DNA of 64,000 nucleotides from Salegentibacter salarius (GTDB taxonomy: Bacteria; Bacteroidota; Bacteroidia; Flavobacteriales; Flavobacteriaceae), in assembly GCF_900168265.1 (NCBI RefSeq), contig NZ_FVZF01000010.1:1-64000 (forward strand). Reading direction: 5' to 3'. Position numbers and translations under genes: made by a program. Positions 43,575 through 52,983 of this stretch are shown one piece after another. The number at the start of each line of letters is the position of its first letter. The first letter of the stretch is position 1. Below the pieces are notes generated by a model. That model saw only the letters and a list, made by a program, of their open reading frames with translations. It had not been told where the DNA came from and made no database searches.

Positions 43575-44282
43575 ATGAAAAAGATCATTCTCGTTTTTAG
43601 TGTACTTATATTTTCTTCCTGTGCCGAATTACAAACCATAGCCGAAAATTATCCGCAAGCAGGCGTTAGCAATACTGAAATAGCTTCAGGTTTACGCCAG
43701 GCTTTAGATATGGGAATCGAGAAACAAGTTACAAAGCTTACTGAAGAAAACGGATTTTACAGCAATGAATTAGTAAGAATTACTTTACCTCCAGAATTGC
43801 AGAAAGTAGATAAAACCTTACGCGATGTAGGCTTAGATGCCTTAGCCGATGAAGGCTTAAAAGTATTAAACAGGGCTGCCGAAGAAGCGGTTAAAGAAGC
43901 TACTCCAATTTTTGTAAATGCCGTGCAAGAGATCACTTTTAATGATGCCAGAAATATTCTACTAGGCCAGGATAATGCTGCTACCTTATATCTTACCGGT
44001 AAAACCGAAGAACCACTTTACAGCAAATTTAATCCTGTAGTAACCAATTCACTCGAAAAAGTTGGTGCCACTCAAGTTTGGAGCAATATTATTAACCGGT
44101 ATAATAGCCTGCCCCTTACCAGCAATGTAAATCCAGACCTTGCAGATTATGTTACCAACCAGGCACTTGAAGGAGTTTACACTATGATCGCGGTTGAGGA
44201 GAAAGAGATCAGGGAAAAAGTTTCAGCAAGAACTACTAATCTTTTACAACGAGTATTTGCACTACAAGACGGTCAATATTAG
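43575..44282 (+). CDS. DUF4197 lipoprotein
   Basis: The ATG at 43575 begins a lipoprotein signal (MKKIILVFSVLIFSSC). The mature protein is helical with GLRQALDMGIEKQVTKL, LPPELQKVDKTLRDVGLDALAD, FNDARNILLGQDNAATLYL and YTMIAVEEKEIREKVSARTTNLLQRVF, the DUF4197 pattern. It is envelope-located and of unknown function. An earlier in-frame start (43515) lies within the repeat and is rejected. Its leader contains repeat copy D and its end a strong terminator. Confidence 0.88.
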   Translation: MKKIILVFSVLIFSSCAELQTIAENYPQAGVSNTEIASGLRQALDMGIEKQVTKLTEENGFYSNELVRITLPPELQKVDKTLRDVGLDALADEGLKVLNRAAEEAVKEATPIFVNAVQEITFNDARNILLGQDNAATLYLTGKTEEPLYSKFNPVVTNSLEKVGATQVWSNIINRYNSLPLTSNVNPDLADYVTNQALEGVYTMIAVEEKEIREKVSARTTNLLQRVFALQDGQY

Positions 44283-44299
44283 TTTAACATTCTTCACTA

Positions 44300-44345
44300 A
44301 AAATTAGACAAACCTTCCAAAGAAAACGTTTGTCTAATTTTTTTA
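44300..44345 (+). terminator. Terminator of the DUF4197 gene
   Basis: AAATTAGACAAAC pairs with GTTTGTCTAATTT, followed by TTTT. Confidence 0.9.
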
Positions 44346-44421
44346 ACATATTATCGAATGAGGAAAGATATTTTACACTAAGATTAACGCAGACTTGGCA
44401 ATCCTTTGCGGGTGTGCATCT

Positions 44422-44429
44422 TATATTTG
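44422..44429 (+). promoter_or_regulatory. -7 promoter element of the Lacal_2735 gene
   Basis: TATATTTG fits TAnnTTTG and lies 22 bases before the ATG at 44452. TTG candidates upstream have spacers of 13 or 24 bases, outside the usual range. Confidence 0.45.
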
Positions 44430-44451
44430 CATCAGAGACGAAAACAGTGTT

Positions 44452-44634
44452 ATGTTCAAAATCTTTGAGACAAAATCTACAGAAGAATGCCTTTGTGATA
44501 AGTATACCCATCTTATGCACAAATCCTATAAACTGGCTCTTACCGATAAAGAGGAAAGTGACCGATTGAATGAGAAAGCAAAAAAAATTCTAGAGGAGCT
44601 TAGAAGAATGCAGTACGATAAAATAGATTATTAA
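44452..44634 (+). CDS. Lacal_2735-family small helical protein, 60 aa
   Basis: The ATG at 44452 gives MFKIFETKSTEECLCDKYTHLMHKSYKLA followed by TDKEESDRLNEKAKKILEELRRMQ. The order MF..F..KS..E.L..KY..LM.ESY.L....R..SD...A..I...L matches the Lacal_2735 family of about 60 residues common in flavobacteria (recollection). It is one coiled-coil-type helical hairpin, function unknown. The first longer frame starts (44395, 44330) precede the promoter and are not used. It overlaps the end of the convergent metal-receptor gene by four bases. Confidence 0.75.
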   Translation: MFKIFETKSTEECLCDKYTHLMHKSYKLALTDKEESDRLNEKAKKILEELRRMQYDKIDY

Positions 44635-45404
44635 TCGCGAAGCTTTTTAAAATAGTCTATTGCTTCTATTAATCGCGATCCATACCAACTAAAATACTCA
44701 CCATCTACCAGTTCAATTTCAACATTTAAGGTTGAAAAATATTCTTTATGCTTTTCCCCGAAAGGAAATGGCTCAGATGAAAGCAATAATAAATCAGGAT
44801 CTTTAGCCTTTAATTCTTCAAGAGTGGTTTCTGGATATCTTGATTCCTTAAACACATTTTCAAACTTATTCAGTTTTAAAAGTTCATCTATAAAAGTGTC
44901 TTTCCCAGCAACCATTAAAGGTTTTTTCCAGATAAAATACGCTACTTTTCTAATCGGTTTATTCTGAATTTGTTCCTGAAGAACAGTAATCTTATCTCTA
45001 ACAGAATTCACCATTGTTCCCACTAAAGCCTCTTGCTGAAAAATATCCCCATATTGATGCATCAATTCAAAAGCATCTTCAATTTTTACAATATCTGAAA
45101 CGTGTACGGGAGCAATTTCTTCCAGCTCGGCCACCATTTCTTGAGTATTCTCCTCTTTATTGCAAAGAATAATATCAGGATTTAGCGCTTTTATTTTTTC
45201 AAGCTTAACTTGCTTTGTGCCGCCCACAATGGTTTTGGTTTTCCGAAGGTATTTGGGATGAACGCAGAACTTAGTGACGCCTACCAGGTTTTCCTCCAAA
45301 CCTAAATCTACAAGAAGCTCGGTTTGACTGGGCACTAAAGAGATAATTCGCTTAGGAATGTTTGGAAGGAAAATCTTTCTTTGTAATTGATCTATCACTT
45401 CCAT
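44631..45404 (-). CDS. Helical-backbone metal receptor (BtuF-like, no signal peptide)
   Basis: The 257 residues follow the periplasmic-binding-protein fold of cluster A-II (BtuF/FhuD): PKRIISLVPSQTELLVDLGL, VGVTKFCVHP, KLEKIKALNPDIILCNKEENT, a long backbone helix, RKVAYFIWKKPLMVAGKDTFIDELL, and EELKAKDPDLLLLSSEPFPF. BtuF relatives bind vitamin B12 or haem for ABC import, but no signal peptide is present, so it may act in the cytoplasm or be anchored otherwise. No BtuCD genes are in this window. It starts nine bases after pyrF. Confidence 0.85.
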   Translation of the reverse strand: MEVIDQLQRKIFLPNIPKRIISLVPSQTELLVDLGLEENLVGVTKFCVHPKYLRKTKTIVGGTKQVKLEKIKALNPDIILCNKEENTQEMVAELEEIAPVHVSDIVKIEDAFELMHQYGDIFQQEALVGTMVNSVRDKITVLQEQIQNKPIRKVAYFIWKKPLMVAGKDTFIDELLKLNKFENVFKESRYPETTLEELKAKDPDLLLLSSEPFPFGEKHKEYFSTLNVEIELVDGEYFSWYGSRLIEAIDYFKKLRD

Positions 45405-45413
45405 GTTGGGATT

Positions 45414-46232
45414 TTAAAGTTTACTCAACTCTTCTGCCATTTGTTGCTGAAGTACTTCCGCTTTGGCTCCGGCTATTTCAGCGAAATTTGAAGATTCTGA
45501 AGCGTAAATAATCTTTCGGGAAGAATTTACCAATAACCCTACATTCTTCGTCATTCCGTATTTACATACATCTTCCAGTTTTCCGCCCTGCGCTCCTACA
45601 CCGGGAACCAAAATAAAGTTTTCAGGAATTATTTCCCGTATTTCTTTTAAGTATTCAGCTTTAGTAGCACCAACCACATACATTAACCTCTCGGAATTCT
45701 CCCAGGTTTTAGAAGTTTTAAGCACTTTTTTGTAAAGCTCTTCCCCATCAATTTCTTGTGTTTGAAAATCGAAAGCACCCTCATTAGATGTTAAGGCCAA
45801 TAATATTGCCTGTCTATTTTCAAACTCCAAAAATGGCTCTACTGAATCTTTTCCCATATAAGGCGCTACAGTCACCGAATCAAACCCAAGATCCTTGAGA
45901 AAAGTTTTGGCGTACATCCTGGAGGTATTACCTATATCACCGCGTTTAGCATCAGCGATAGTATAGATTTCAGGATACTCGTGGTGAAGGTAATTGATTG
46001 TTTTTTCTAAAGCCTGCCAGCCTTCAACACCGTTGGCTTCATAAAAAGCGATATTCGGTTTATAAGCCACACAAAACTTATGAGTGGCGTCTATAATCGC
46101 TTTATTGAATTCAAAAATAGGATCGTCTTCAGATAACAAATAGGTTGGGATCCTGTCTATATCCACATCAAGTCCCACACATAAAAACGATTTCTTTTTA
46201 AAGATCTGTTCAGTTAATTCTTGCGGGGACAT
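45414..46232 (-). CDS. pyrF: Orotidine 5'-phosphate decarboxylase
   Basis: This is the last enzyme of UMP synthesis. The 272-residue length and [13 protein letters not shown]-terminus fit the type 2 (PyrF of Actinobacteria/Bacteroidota) subfamily. The catalytic [20 protein letters not shown] (Lys/Asp array) lies at about residue 93-112, and the phosphate-binding [17 protein letters not shown] lies near 214-230. The ATG at 46232 is standard. It lies 133 bases after prfA in the same direction, separated by two small GC-rich hairpins. Confidence 0.96.
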   Translation of the reverse strand: MSPQELTEQIFKKKSFLCVGLDVDIDRIPTYLLSEDDPIFEFNKAIIDATHKFCVAYKPNIAFYEANGVEGWQALEKTINYLHHEYPEIYTIADAKRGDIGNTSRMYAKTFLKDLGFDSVTVAPYMGKDSVEPFLEFENRQAILLALTSNEGAFDFQTQEIDGEELYKKVLKTSKTWENSERLMYVVGATKAEYLKEIREIIPENFILVPGVGAQGGKLEDVCKYGMTKNVGLLVNSSRKIIYASESSNFAEIAGAKAEVLQQQMAEELSKL

Positions 46233-46277
46233 AGGTTAGATTTTTGTAATTAATATGGTTTAAAATATAAAAAGAAA

Positions 46278-46359
46278 ATTCCGCTTTCGCGGAAAGTAAT
46301 TCTTAAAATACGGGATTTGTCATACTTAGAATTTGAGACCTCCGCCTGCGCGGAGGTGA
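46278..46359. repeat. Two GC-rich palindromes between pyrF and prfA
   Basis: TTCCGC-TTTC-GCGGAA (46278-46293) and ACCTCCGC-CTGC-GCGGAGGT (about 46338-46357) are perfect stems in AT-rich surroundings. They resemble common flavobacterial intergenic palindromes and may cap the prfA mRNA. Confidence 0.5.
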
Positions 46360-46365
46360 CAATCT

Positions 46366-47442
46366 TTAAAAGATATCTGAATTTTCTTTAAGCTTCTCTG
46401 TATTTTCTACAAATCGCAATTCGTCCAGTATTTTCTGGATATCCCCATTTATGATGTTTGAAAGATCATAAAGGGTAAGGTTTATACGGTGATCTGTAAC
46501 CCTTCCCTGGGAATAGTTATAGGTTCTAATTTTCGCACTACGGTCGCCACTGGAAACCATAGAGTTTCTTTTGGCAGCATCGGCTTCCTGCTTTTTAGCA
46601 AGTTCCATTTCATATAAACGGGAACGTAATACTCTAAAAGCTTTCTCCTTGTTCTTATGCTGTGATTTTTGATCCTGGCACTGTGCCACCAAACCTGTTG
46701 GCTCGTGAGTTAAACGCACTGCAGAATAAGTAGTGTTTACCGATTGTCCACCGGGACCGGAAGAACAGAAATAATCTATTCTTACTTCTTTTGGATCTAT
46801 TTCAACATCAAATTCTTCAGCTTCAGGCAGCACCATTACGGTAGCGGCAGAGGTATGCACACGACCCTGGGTTTCAGTTTGCGGAACACGCTGCACACGG
46901 TGTACACCGGCTTCAAACTTCATTGTGCCATAAACATCTTCACCAGAAACTTCAAAGATCATCTCTTTAAATCCGCCACTGGTACCTTCACTATAATCTA
47001 CAATATTATGCTTCCAACCTTTGCTTTCTACATATTTGGTATACATTCTATAAAGATCTCCGGCAAAAATACTCGCCTCATCTCCACCAGTACCGGCTCT
47101 AATTTCTATTACTACGTTCTTGGCATCGTCTGGATCTTTAGGAACCAGCATCATCCGTATCTTTTCTTCCAGCTTTGGCACTTCCTTTTCGGCTTCTTCC
47201 AACTGCATTTTGGCCATTTCGGTCATTTCAGGATCGCTGCCGTCGGCAATAATTTCCTTAGCTTCTTCAATATTATTGGTGAGCTCCAAATATTTTTCGC
47301 GCTCATCCATTAAAGCCCTAAGGTCTTTATATTCTTTATTTAGTTCTATATATCGCTTTTGATCTGCTATCACATCGGGTTGAATAATTAAATCATTCAC
47401 CTCATCAAAACGCTGCTTTACTATATTAAGCTTCTCGATCAT
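46366..47442 (-). CDS. prfA: Peptide chain release factor 1
   Basis: RF1 ends translation at UAA and UAG. Its stop-codon reading motif is [15 protein letters not shown] (P-Q-T in place of P-A-T, about 185-200), and the peptidyl-hydrolysis motif is [10 protein letters not shown] (GGQ near 233). The domain order and 358-residue length are standard: N-terminal helical domain, PCRF, RF-1. The Gln at the central PxT position is a tolerated variant in this lineage as far as I recall. Confidence 0.97.
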   Translation of the reverse strand: MIEKLNIVKQRFDEVNDLIIQPDVIADQKRYIELNKEYKDLRALMDEREKYLELTNNIEEAKEIIADGSDPEMTEMAKMQLEEAEKEVPKLEEKIRMMLVPKDPDDAKNVVIEIRAGTGGDEASIFAGDLYRMYTKYVESKGWKHNIVDYSEGTSGGFKEMIFEVSGEDVYGTMKFEAGVHRVQRVPQTETQGRVHTSAATVMVLPEAEEFDVEIDPKEVRIDYFCSSGPGGQSVNTTYSAVRLTHEPTGLVAQCQDQKSQHKNKEKAFRVLRSRLYEMELAKKQEADAAKRNSMVSSGDRSAKIRTYNYSQGRVTDHRINLTLYDLSNIINGDIQKILDELRFVENTEKLKENSDIF

Positions 47443-47540
47443 ATAATCACTCTGATTTTTAGGAACACAAATTTACGATAAATTGATTGATTTATAAGAT
47501 TGAAAAAAGAATTGTAAATTGAAATCTCCAAGAGGATTAA

Positions 47541-47828
47541 ATGATAAGCAAAACAAGGGCGATCTTACATTTTTACCGACAATTTATTTTGGGGTCTATT
47601 TTATTGAATTTCTTTTTCCTGTTTTTCGGGAACCCTTTAGTATTTATCGTGTTATTCAAACTATTTCTTGGGGCCCTGATATTCTATTTATATAAAACTT
47701 CCTACAAACACCAGCTTTACTTTTACCAAAACCTTTCCCTGGGCAGCGTAAGGCTTTTTATCTTCGTCTTTCTCATAGATCTTATTTTCATCATACTTTC
47801 CGGCGGAATTTATTCTCTGATAATATGA
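47541..47828 (+). CDS. Small three-helix membrane protein, 95 aa
   Basis: Three to four hydrophobic segments (about 16-30, 32-50, 70-92) make an almost fully membrane-embedded protein. A short basic loop TSYKHQLYFYQNLSLGSVRL joins the last two. It overlaps the following ABC ATPase by the four-base ATGA, so the two are made in fixed ratio. It is probably the membrane partner of that ATPase, but it is far shorter than a usual ABC permease. No family recognised. Confidence 0.7.
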   Translation: MISKTRAILHFYRQFILGSILLNFFFLFFGNPLVFIVLFKLFLGALIFYLYKTSYKHQLYFYQNLSLGSVRLFIFVFLIDLIFIILSGGIYSLII

Positions 47829-48487
47829 TCTTCGAAATTGATAATGTTGAACTTTATTTTGCCGAAAAGCAAATCCTAAATGGGGTTTACCTAAAAGCAG
47901 AAACAGGAAAGATAACCGGAATACTTGGGGCAAATGGTTCTGGAAAAAGTAGTTTGCTCAATATTTTCTTCGGAAGCTTACAACCAAGGCACAAACTGAT
48001 TAGGATTGATAAAAAACCTTATCTGAAGCCACTTTTCAAATACGGAATGGTAACATATTTACCACAGCAAAATTTTATTCCGCCAAAAATGAAGCTTGAA
48101 ACCTGCTTTCAACTTTTTAAGGTAGATGTAAATGGATTTCTACAGGACTTCCCTGAGTTTAGAAGCTATAGAAAAGCTAGAATGCGTGAATTTTCAGGTG
48201 GGCAACGGCGCATTATAGAAATTTATATTTGTCTAAATAGCAGAGCTGAACTTATTCTTTTAGACGAGCCTTTTTCACATCTTTCCCCGCTTTATATTGA
48301 AAAAATTAAAAGCTTAATTCAGGAATTAAAGAAAGAAAAAGCGATAATTCTTACCGATCATATGTATCGGCATATTTTAGATACCAGTGACGAACTTTAC
48401 CTGCTAAAAAATGGCAGTACTAAATTGATTGACAAAACCAGCGAGTTGGAAGATTACAATTACCTTAAAGCGGGAACACTGTATTGA
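47825..48487 (+). CDS. ABC ATP-binding protein, single NBD
   Basis: All ATPase motifs are intact: Walker A GANGSGKSSLL (about 36-46), signature FSGGQRRIIEIYI, Walker B LILLDEPFSHLSP, and H-loop LTDHMYRH. The protein is short (220 residues) and resembles LivF/LptB-like or gliding/lipid-export ATPases. It has the D-loop variant HLSP rather than ALD. The overlapping 95-residue membrane protein is the only visible partner. Substrate unknown. Confidence 0.88.
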   Translation: MIFEIDNVELYFAEKQILNGVYLKAETGKITGILGANGSGKSSLLNIFFGSLQPRHKLIRIDKKPYLKPLFKYGMVTYLPQQNFIPPKMKLETCFQLFKVDVNGFLQDFPEFRSYRKARMREFSGGQRRIIEIYICLNSRAELILLDEPFSHLSPLYIEKIKSLIQELKKEKAIILTDHMYRHILDTSDELYLLKNGSTKLIDKTSELEDYNYLKAGTLY

Positions 48488-48528
48488 ATTCAATTCATTT
48501 AAGATAACTACTCAGGCTAAACTTGAGC

Positions 48529-49251
48529 TTAAACCTCTCTTTGCTCCAAATTATTGTTGTTAGAATCTTCTATAGGTTTTATCCAAAAGAGAAGTAGCAA
48601 TCCTAAAGCGAGAATATGGAAAAACCTATCGGGGTAATAAAACACAGGTACATCCAGATAGATTGCGATAAAGAAATTAAAATCAGAGAAGGCGAGAAAA
48701 AGCGCTGCCAGTAAAAAATAAAAACTTCTTTTATTACTAAATATGTTATTATACGTGAATGCTACCCCAACCAACAATATGGTTAATAGTGTGAGCGCTA
48801 AATATACCGGATAGAAATAATCGTATATAAAAGCTTCAGGCACCATAGCTAACAATTCAAACAATAAATAAATATTGATAGCAACCACGGCAATTCCCAG
48901 TATCAATTCAAAAAGCCTGAATTTTACAGATCGAATCTTTGGAAAAACAATAAAAATTAATAATGAGAAAATAAGCGACCTGGCGAGAAATGTTATAAAA
49001 TTAAAAACCTGAAGTTCGTAATATACTAACGAGATATCGCAAATTAAGTAGGACACTAAAACATAGTCCATTTTGGACTTGAAAATTCCGAAGGAGAAAC
49101 TCCATATCACAAAATAAAGCGAACTTGCTACTCTAAACCACCTGCTAATTTCTTCATCTAAAAAATAGACACTGAGTAGATTAATAATAACCCAGAATAC
49201 TGTAGATATAATTATAAATTTGGAGCTGTAGAGATTCCGTATTTTCGCCAA
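48529..49251 (-). CDS. Multi-pass membrane protein of unknown family, 240 aa
   Basis: Eight hydrophobic segments are visible. The pattern FYFLLAALFLAFSDFNFFIAIYLDVPVFYYPDRFFHILALGLLLLF recalls the YhhN/TMEM86 (lysoplasmalogenase) family, in which an SD pair and a late tyrosine-rich segment are conserved. That is only a weak likeness. The start codon is TTG (MAKIRN). It is convergent to the ABC/membrane pair and stands alone. Confidence 0.6.
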   Translation of the reverse strand: MAKIRNLYSSKFIIISTVFWVIINLLSVYFLDEEISRWFRVASSLYFVIWSFSFGIFKSKMDYVLVSYLICDISLVYYELQVFNFITFLARSLIFSLLIFIVFPKIRSVKFRLFELILGIAVVAINIYLLFELLAMVPEAFIYDYFYPVYLALTLLTILLVGVAFTYNNIFSNKRSFYFLLAALFLAFSDFNFFIAIYLDVPVFYYPDRFFHILALGLLLLFWIKPIEDSNNNNLEQREV

Positions 49252-49453
49252 AAGGATAGATTTTAAAGTTTAAAGAAGTACAAATATTCTTCTGAAATAT
49301 TTGAAAATCATTTAAATAATCCGGTTTTAAGCCCCAACACCAGAAATAAGTTTAATTCAAAGTAAAGACGGATTATAAGTTCCGTGTCTCAAAAAGTAAG
49401 CCATAAGTCTGTTTAAATTTACAGCTCGAATAGCCAGGAATTACAAACAGAAG

Positions 49454-50632
49454 TTAATACTGAAACTCCCCGAACTCACTTTTTATAGTAAGTTTCTTTT
49501 CTTCTGAAGCTTCTACCCTACCCACAATTTGCGCATCTACATTAAAAGATTTGGAAATAGCTATAACCTCATCGGCAATCTCAGGGTTTACATAAAGTTC
49601 CATTCGATGGCCCATATTAAAAACCTGGTACATTTCTTTCCAGTCGGTTTTACTTTCCTGCTGAATAAGTTTGAAAAGCGGCGGCACTTCAAACATATTG
49701 TCTTTTACAATGTGCAAGTTATCTATAAAATGAAGAATTTTGGTTTGTGCACCTCCACTGCAATGCACCATCCCGTTAATTTCTTTATTGCTGAATTTAG
49801 AAAGTATTTTCTTAATAATTGGTGCATAAGTTCGGGTTGGCGAAAGCACTAATTTCCCCGCATCTATAGGTGAATTTTCAACCTTATCGGTTAAAGCTTT
49901 ATTACCGGAATAGATCAAGTCTTCAGGAATATCGTTATCAAAACTTTCAGAATATTTTTCGGCTAAGATCTTAGAGAAAACATCGTGGCGCGCAGAGGTA
50001 AGTCCGTTACTACCCATTCCGCCGTTATATTCCTTTTCATAAGAAGCCTGCCCGGAAGAAGATAAACCAACAATTACATTCCCGGGTTTAATATTAGCAT
50101 TATCGATCACTTCAGACTTTTTCATCCTGGCGGTTACGGTAGAATCTACAATAATAGTTCTTACCAAATCGCCAACATCGGCAGTTTCGCCACCGGTAGA
50201 ATGAATTTCGACACCAAATTCTTTTAATTCAGCAATCAACTCTTCGGTCCCATTGATTATAGCTGAAATCACATCTCCAGGAATTTTATTTTTGTTCCGC
50301 CCAATGGTTGAAGAAAGCATAATATTATCTATAGCGCCCACACAAAGCAGGTCGTCTATATTCATTATCAAAGCATCTTGCGCAATTCCTTTCCAAACCG
50401 AAAGATCTCCGGTTTCTTTCCAATACATATAAGCAAGCGAAGATTTTGTTCCTGCGCCATCGGCGTGCATAATTAGGCAATGCTCATTGCTTCCGGTAAG
50501 ATAATCGGGTACGATTTTACAAAATGCTTTAGGAAATAAACCTTTATCTACATTTTTAATGGCATTGTGCACATCTTCCTTTCCTGCTGAAACTCCGCGC
50601 TGGGCGTATCTTTTGCTTACTTCCTGACTCAT
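49454..50632 (-). CDS. purM: Phosphoribosylformylglycinamidine cyclo-ligase (AIR synthetase)
   Basis: PurM converts FGAM to AIR in purine synthesis. The 392-residue Bacteroidota version starts MSQEVSKRYAQRGVSAGKEDVH. It carries HADGAGTKSSLAYM (ATP/metal loop), GDVISAIINGTEELIAELKEFGVEIHSTGGETADVGDLVRT, and VHCSGGAQTKILHF. It lies 130 bases after glutamine synthetase III but behind a terminator, so it is not obviously in that unit. Confidence 0.93.
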   Translation of the reverse strand: MSQEVSKRYAQRGVSAGKEDVHNAIKNVDKGLFPKAFCKIVPDYLTGSNEHCLIMHADGAGTKSSLAYMYWKETGDLSVWKGIAQDALIMNIDDLLCVGAIDNIMLSSTIGRNKNKIPGDVISAIINGTEELIAELKEFGVEIHSTGGETADVGDLVRTIIVDSTVTARMKKSEVIDNANIKPGNVIVGLSSSGQASYEKEYNGGMGSNGLTSARHDVFSKILAEKYSESFDNDIPEDLIYSGNKALTDKVENSPIDAGKLVLSPTRTYAPIIKKILSKFSNKEINGMVHCSGGAQTKILHFIDNLHIVKDNMFEVPPLFKLIQQESKTDWKEMYQVFNMGHRMELYVNPEIADEVIAISKSFNVDAQIVGRVEASEEKKLTIKSEFGEFQY

Positions 50633-50705
50633 AATTCCTGTATTAAAGCCCCAAAGATAAACAGATTAGATTTTTTGAAGCTAAGTACTTAATACTAATT
50701 TTCAA

Positions 50706-50742
50706 CAAAAAAACCACGTGCATTATACACGTGGTTTTTTAT
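50706..50742. terminator. Bidirectional terminator after glutamine synthetase
   Basis: AAAAAAACCACGTG pairs with CACGTGGTTTTTT. On the minus strand it follows the glutamine synthetase stop. Confidence 0.9.
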
Positions 50743-50761
50743 ACTTATTTAATTCAAAAAA

Positions 50762-52948
50762 TTACCTGGTAAAAAGTAATTCTCTGTATTTAGTTAATGG
50801 CCAAAGCTCATCATCTACCACAAGTTCTAACTTATCACAGTGATATCTTATTTCGTCAAAGTATGGTTTCACATCATCACAATATGCAAAGGCACGCTTT
50901 TCAGCATCCTCAATCTTATTAGCGACTTTTCTAGCCTCGATCATTGCTTTAACGCCACTATTGATTTTTGCAATATGCGCAGATATCTCTTCGATGATCT
51001 CTAATTGTTCGTTAGAATGCTTTTTGAAGTCTTCATTATAAATATGTTTCAAGCCTTCTACGTTCTCAATAAGAATGTTTTGATATCGAACCGCCGTTGG
51101 GATCACGTGATTTCTAGCAATATCCCCAAGGATTCTACCTTCAATCTGGATACGCATTGCATAATCTTCAAGCTGAATTTCATGACGGGCTTCCAATTCG
51201 ATCTGATTCATCACTTTTAAGTCTTTAAAAAGTGACATTGTCTTTTCAGAAACAAGTGCTTTAAGTGCTTGAGGCGTTGTTCTATTATTACTTAAACCAC
51301 GCTTTTTAGCTTCTTTTTCCCAGGCTTCACCATAACCATCTCCTTCAAAGCGGATATTCTTGGATTGCTTGATATATTCTCTAAGCACGTTAAAGATGGC
51401 ATCATCTTTCTTCATCTTTTCGCCCTTAATCAACCCGTCAACTTCGGTTTTAAAGTCATTAAGCTGCTTGGCTAAAATGGTATTTAGAATTGTCATAGGG
51501 TTACCACAGTTAGCGGTAGAACCTACTGCTCTAAATTCAAATTTATTACCGGTAAAAGCGAAAGAAGAGGTACGGTTACGATCGGTATTATCCAGTAAAA
51601 TTTCCGGTATTTTACCAACTACGTTAAGTTTTAATTCTGTTTTTTCCTTAGGAGATAATTTTCCATCGGTTACTTTTTCTAATTCATCCAGCACTTCGGT
51701 TAACTGAGAACCAATAAATGCAGAAATAATTGCTGGTGGTGCTTCGTTAGCTCCCAACCTATGATCGTTAGATGCACTTGCAATACCCGCTCTTAGAAGT
51801 TCTTCGTTATCGTGAACTGCTTTAAGAATATTGATAAAAAAGGTAAGAAACTGAAGATTCTTCATTGGTGTGGTACCCGGAGCTAATAAATTTGTTCCAG
51901 TGTCTGTAGCCAAAGACCAGTTATTATGTTTACCACTACCGTTAATTCCGGCAAATGGTTTTTCATGTAGAATTACCTTAAAATGATGTTTTTCAGCAAT
52001 TTTGCTCATAATATCCATAATCAATGAATTATGGTCTACGGCAAGGTTTCCTTCTTCAAAAATCGGAGCCAGCTCAAACTGATTTGGTGCTACCTCGTTA
52101 TGACGTGTTTTTACCGGAATACCAAGTTTCATACACTCAATTTCCAGGTCACGCATATAAGCCAATACCCTTGATGGGATTGAACCAAAATAATGATCGT
52201 CTAATTGTTGTCCTTTTGCAGGAGAATGTCCCAACAAGGTACGTCCTGCCAAAGTAAGGTCGGGACGGGTTGCCGCTAAAGCCGAGTCAATAAGAAAATA
52301 TTCCTGCTCCCAACCTAAAGTAGCTGTTACTTTAGAAACATTTTTATCAAAATATTTAGCCACAGAAGTTGCAGCCTGATCTACAGATTGAAGCGCTCTT
52401 AAAAGTGGAGTTTTAAAATCCAGAGCTTCACCGGTATAGGAAACAAAAATAGTAGGAATACAAAGTGTTGTTCCCCAAAGAAAGGCAGGAGAAGTAGGAT
52501 CCCAGGCAGTATATCCTCTGGCTTCAAAAGTATTTCTTATTCCTCCACTAGGAAAACTTGAAGCATCGGGCTCTTGTTGCACTAAAGCACCTCCGCCAAA
52601 TTTTTCTATTGCGCTTCCGTCGCCCTGAGTTTCAAAAAAGGCATCGTGCTTTTCCGCAGTTGCTCCTGTCAATGGTTGAAACCAGTGCGTATAGTGCGTT
52701 GCACCTTTAGCAATAGCCCATTCTTTCATTCCGGTAGAAATATGGTCTGACACTCTACGGTCAATTTTCTTACCAGTTTTAATAGCTTCCATCACATTCT
52801 CATAAGCTTCCTTGGTAAGGTATTGCTTCATGGAGGCTTCGTTGAACACATTTGTTCCAAAAAGCTCAGACCTTCTGGCCGGCTCTTTAATTTCAACCGG
52901 CTTACGGTTAAAAATTTCTTTTAAAGCTTCAAATCGTAAAGTTGACAT
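50762..52948 (-). CDS. glnN: Type III glutamine synthetase
   Basis: GSIII enzymes are about 700-730 residues; this one has 728. They ligate ammonia to glutamate and form double-ring hexamers. Typical pieces: ELFGTNVFNEASMKQYL, ATHYTHWFQPLTGATAEKHDAFF, GWEQEYFLIDSAL (metal-binding ExExF), KHNNWSLATDTGTNLL (substrate His), and FTGNKFEFRAVGSTANCGNP (ATP/metal Glu and Arg). The C-terminal helices are those of the III class. Type III has no adenylylation site; control may come through the promoter described at 52984-53017. Confidence 0.97.
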   Translation of the reverse strand: MSTLRFEALKEIFNRKPVEIKEPARRSELFGTNVFNEASMKQYLTKEAYENVMEAIKTGKKIDRRVSDHISTGMKEWAIAKGATHYTHWFQPLTGATAEKHDAFFETQGDGSAIEKFGGGALVQQEPDASSFPSGGIRNTFEARGYTAWDPTSPAFLWGTTLCIPTIFVSYTGEALDFKTPLLRALQSVDQAATSVAKYFDKNVSKVTATLGWEQEYFLIDSALAATRPDLTLAGRTLLGHSPAKGQQLDDHYFGSIPSRVLAYMRDLEIECMKLGIPVKTRHNEVAPNQFELAPIFEEGNLAVDHNSLIMDIMSKIAEKHHFKVILHEKPFAGINGSGKHNNWSLATDTGTNLLAPGTTPMKNLQFLTFFINILKAVHDNEELLRAGIASASNDHRLGANEAPPAIISAFIGSQLTEVLDELEKVTDGKLSPKEKTELKLNVVGKIPEILLDNTDRNRTSSFAFTGNKFEFRAVGSTANCGNPMTILNTILAKQLNDFKTEVDGLIKGEKMKKDDAIFNVLREYIKQSKNIRFEGDGYGEAWEKEAKKRGLSNNRTTPQALKALVSEKTMSLFKDLKVMNQIELEARHEIQLEDYAMRIQIEGRILGDIARNHVIPTAVRYQNILIENVEGLKHIYNEDFKKHSNEQLEIIEEISAHIAKINSGVKAMIEARKVANKIEDAEKRAFAYCDDVKPYFDEIRYHCDKLELVVDDELWPLTKYRELLFTR

Positions 52949-52983
52949 ATTGGTTTTGTTTGAGAATTTTGAATTTCAGCTAA

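Noticed and set aside
46744-47313. 189-residue plus-strand ORF opposite prfA
   Set aside because: It lies fully antisense to the well-conserved prfA and its translation is rich in Phe/Ile/His with no domain pattern; a shadow of prfA codon usage.
46366-47442. Release factor 2-type frameshift
   Set aside because: The P-Q-T tripeptide and domain layout fit RF1, and the frame is continuous.
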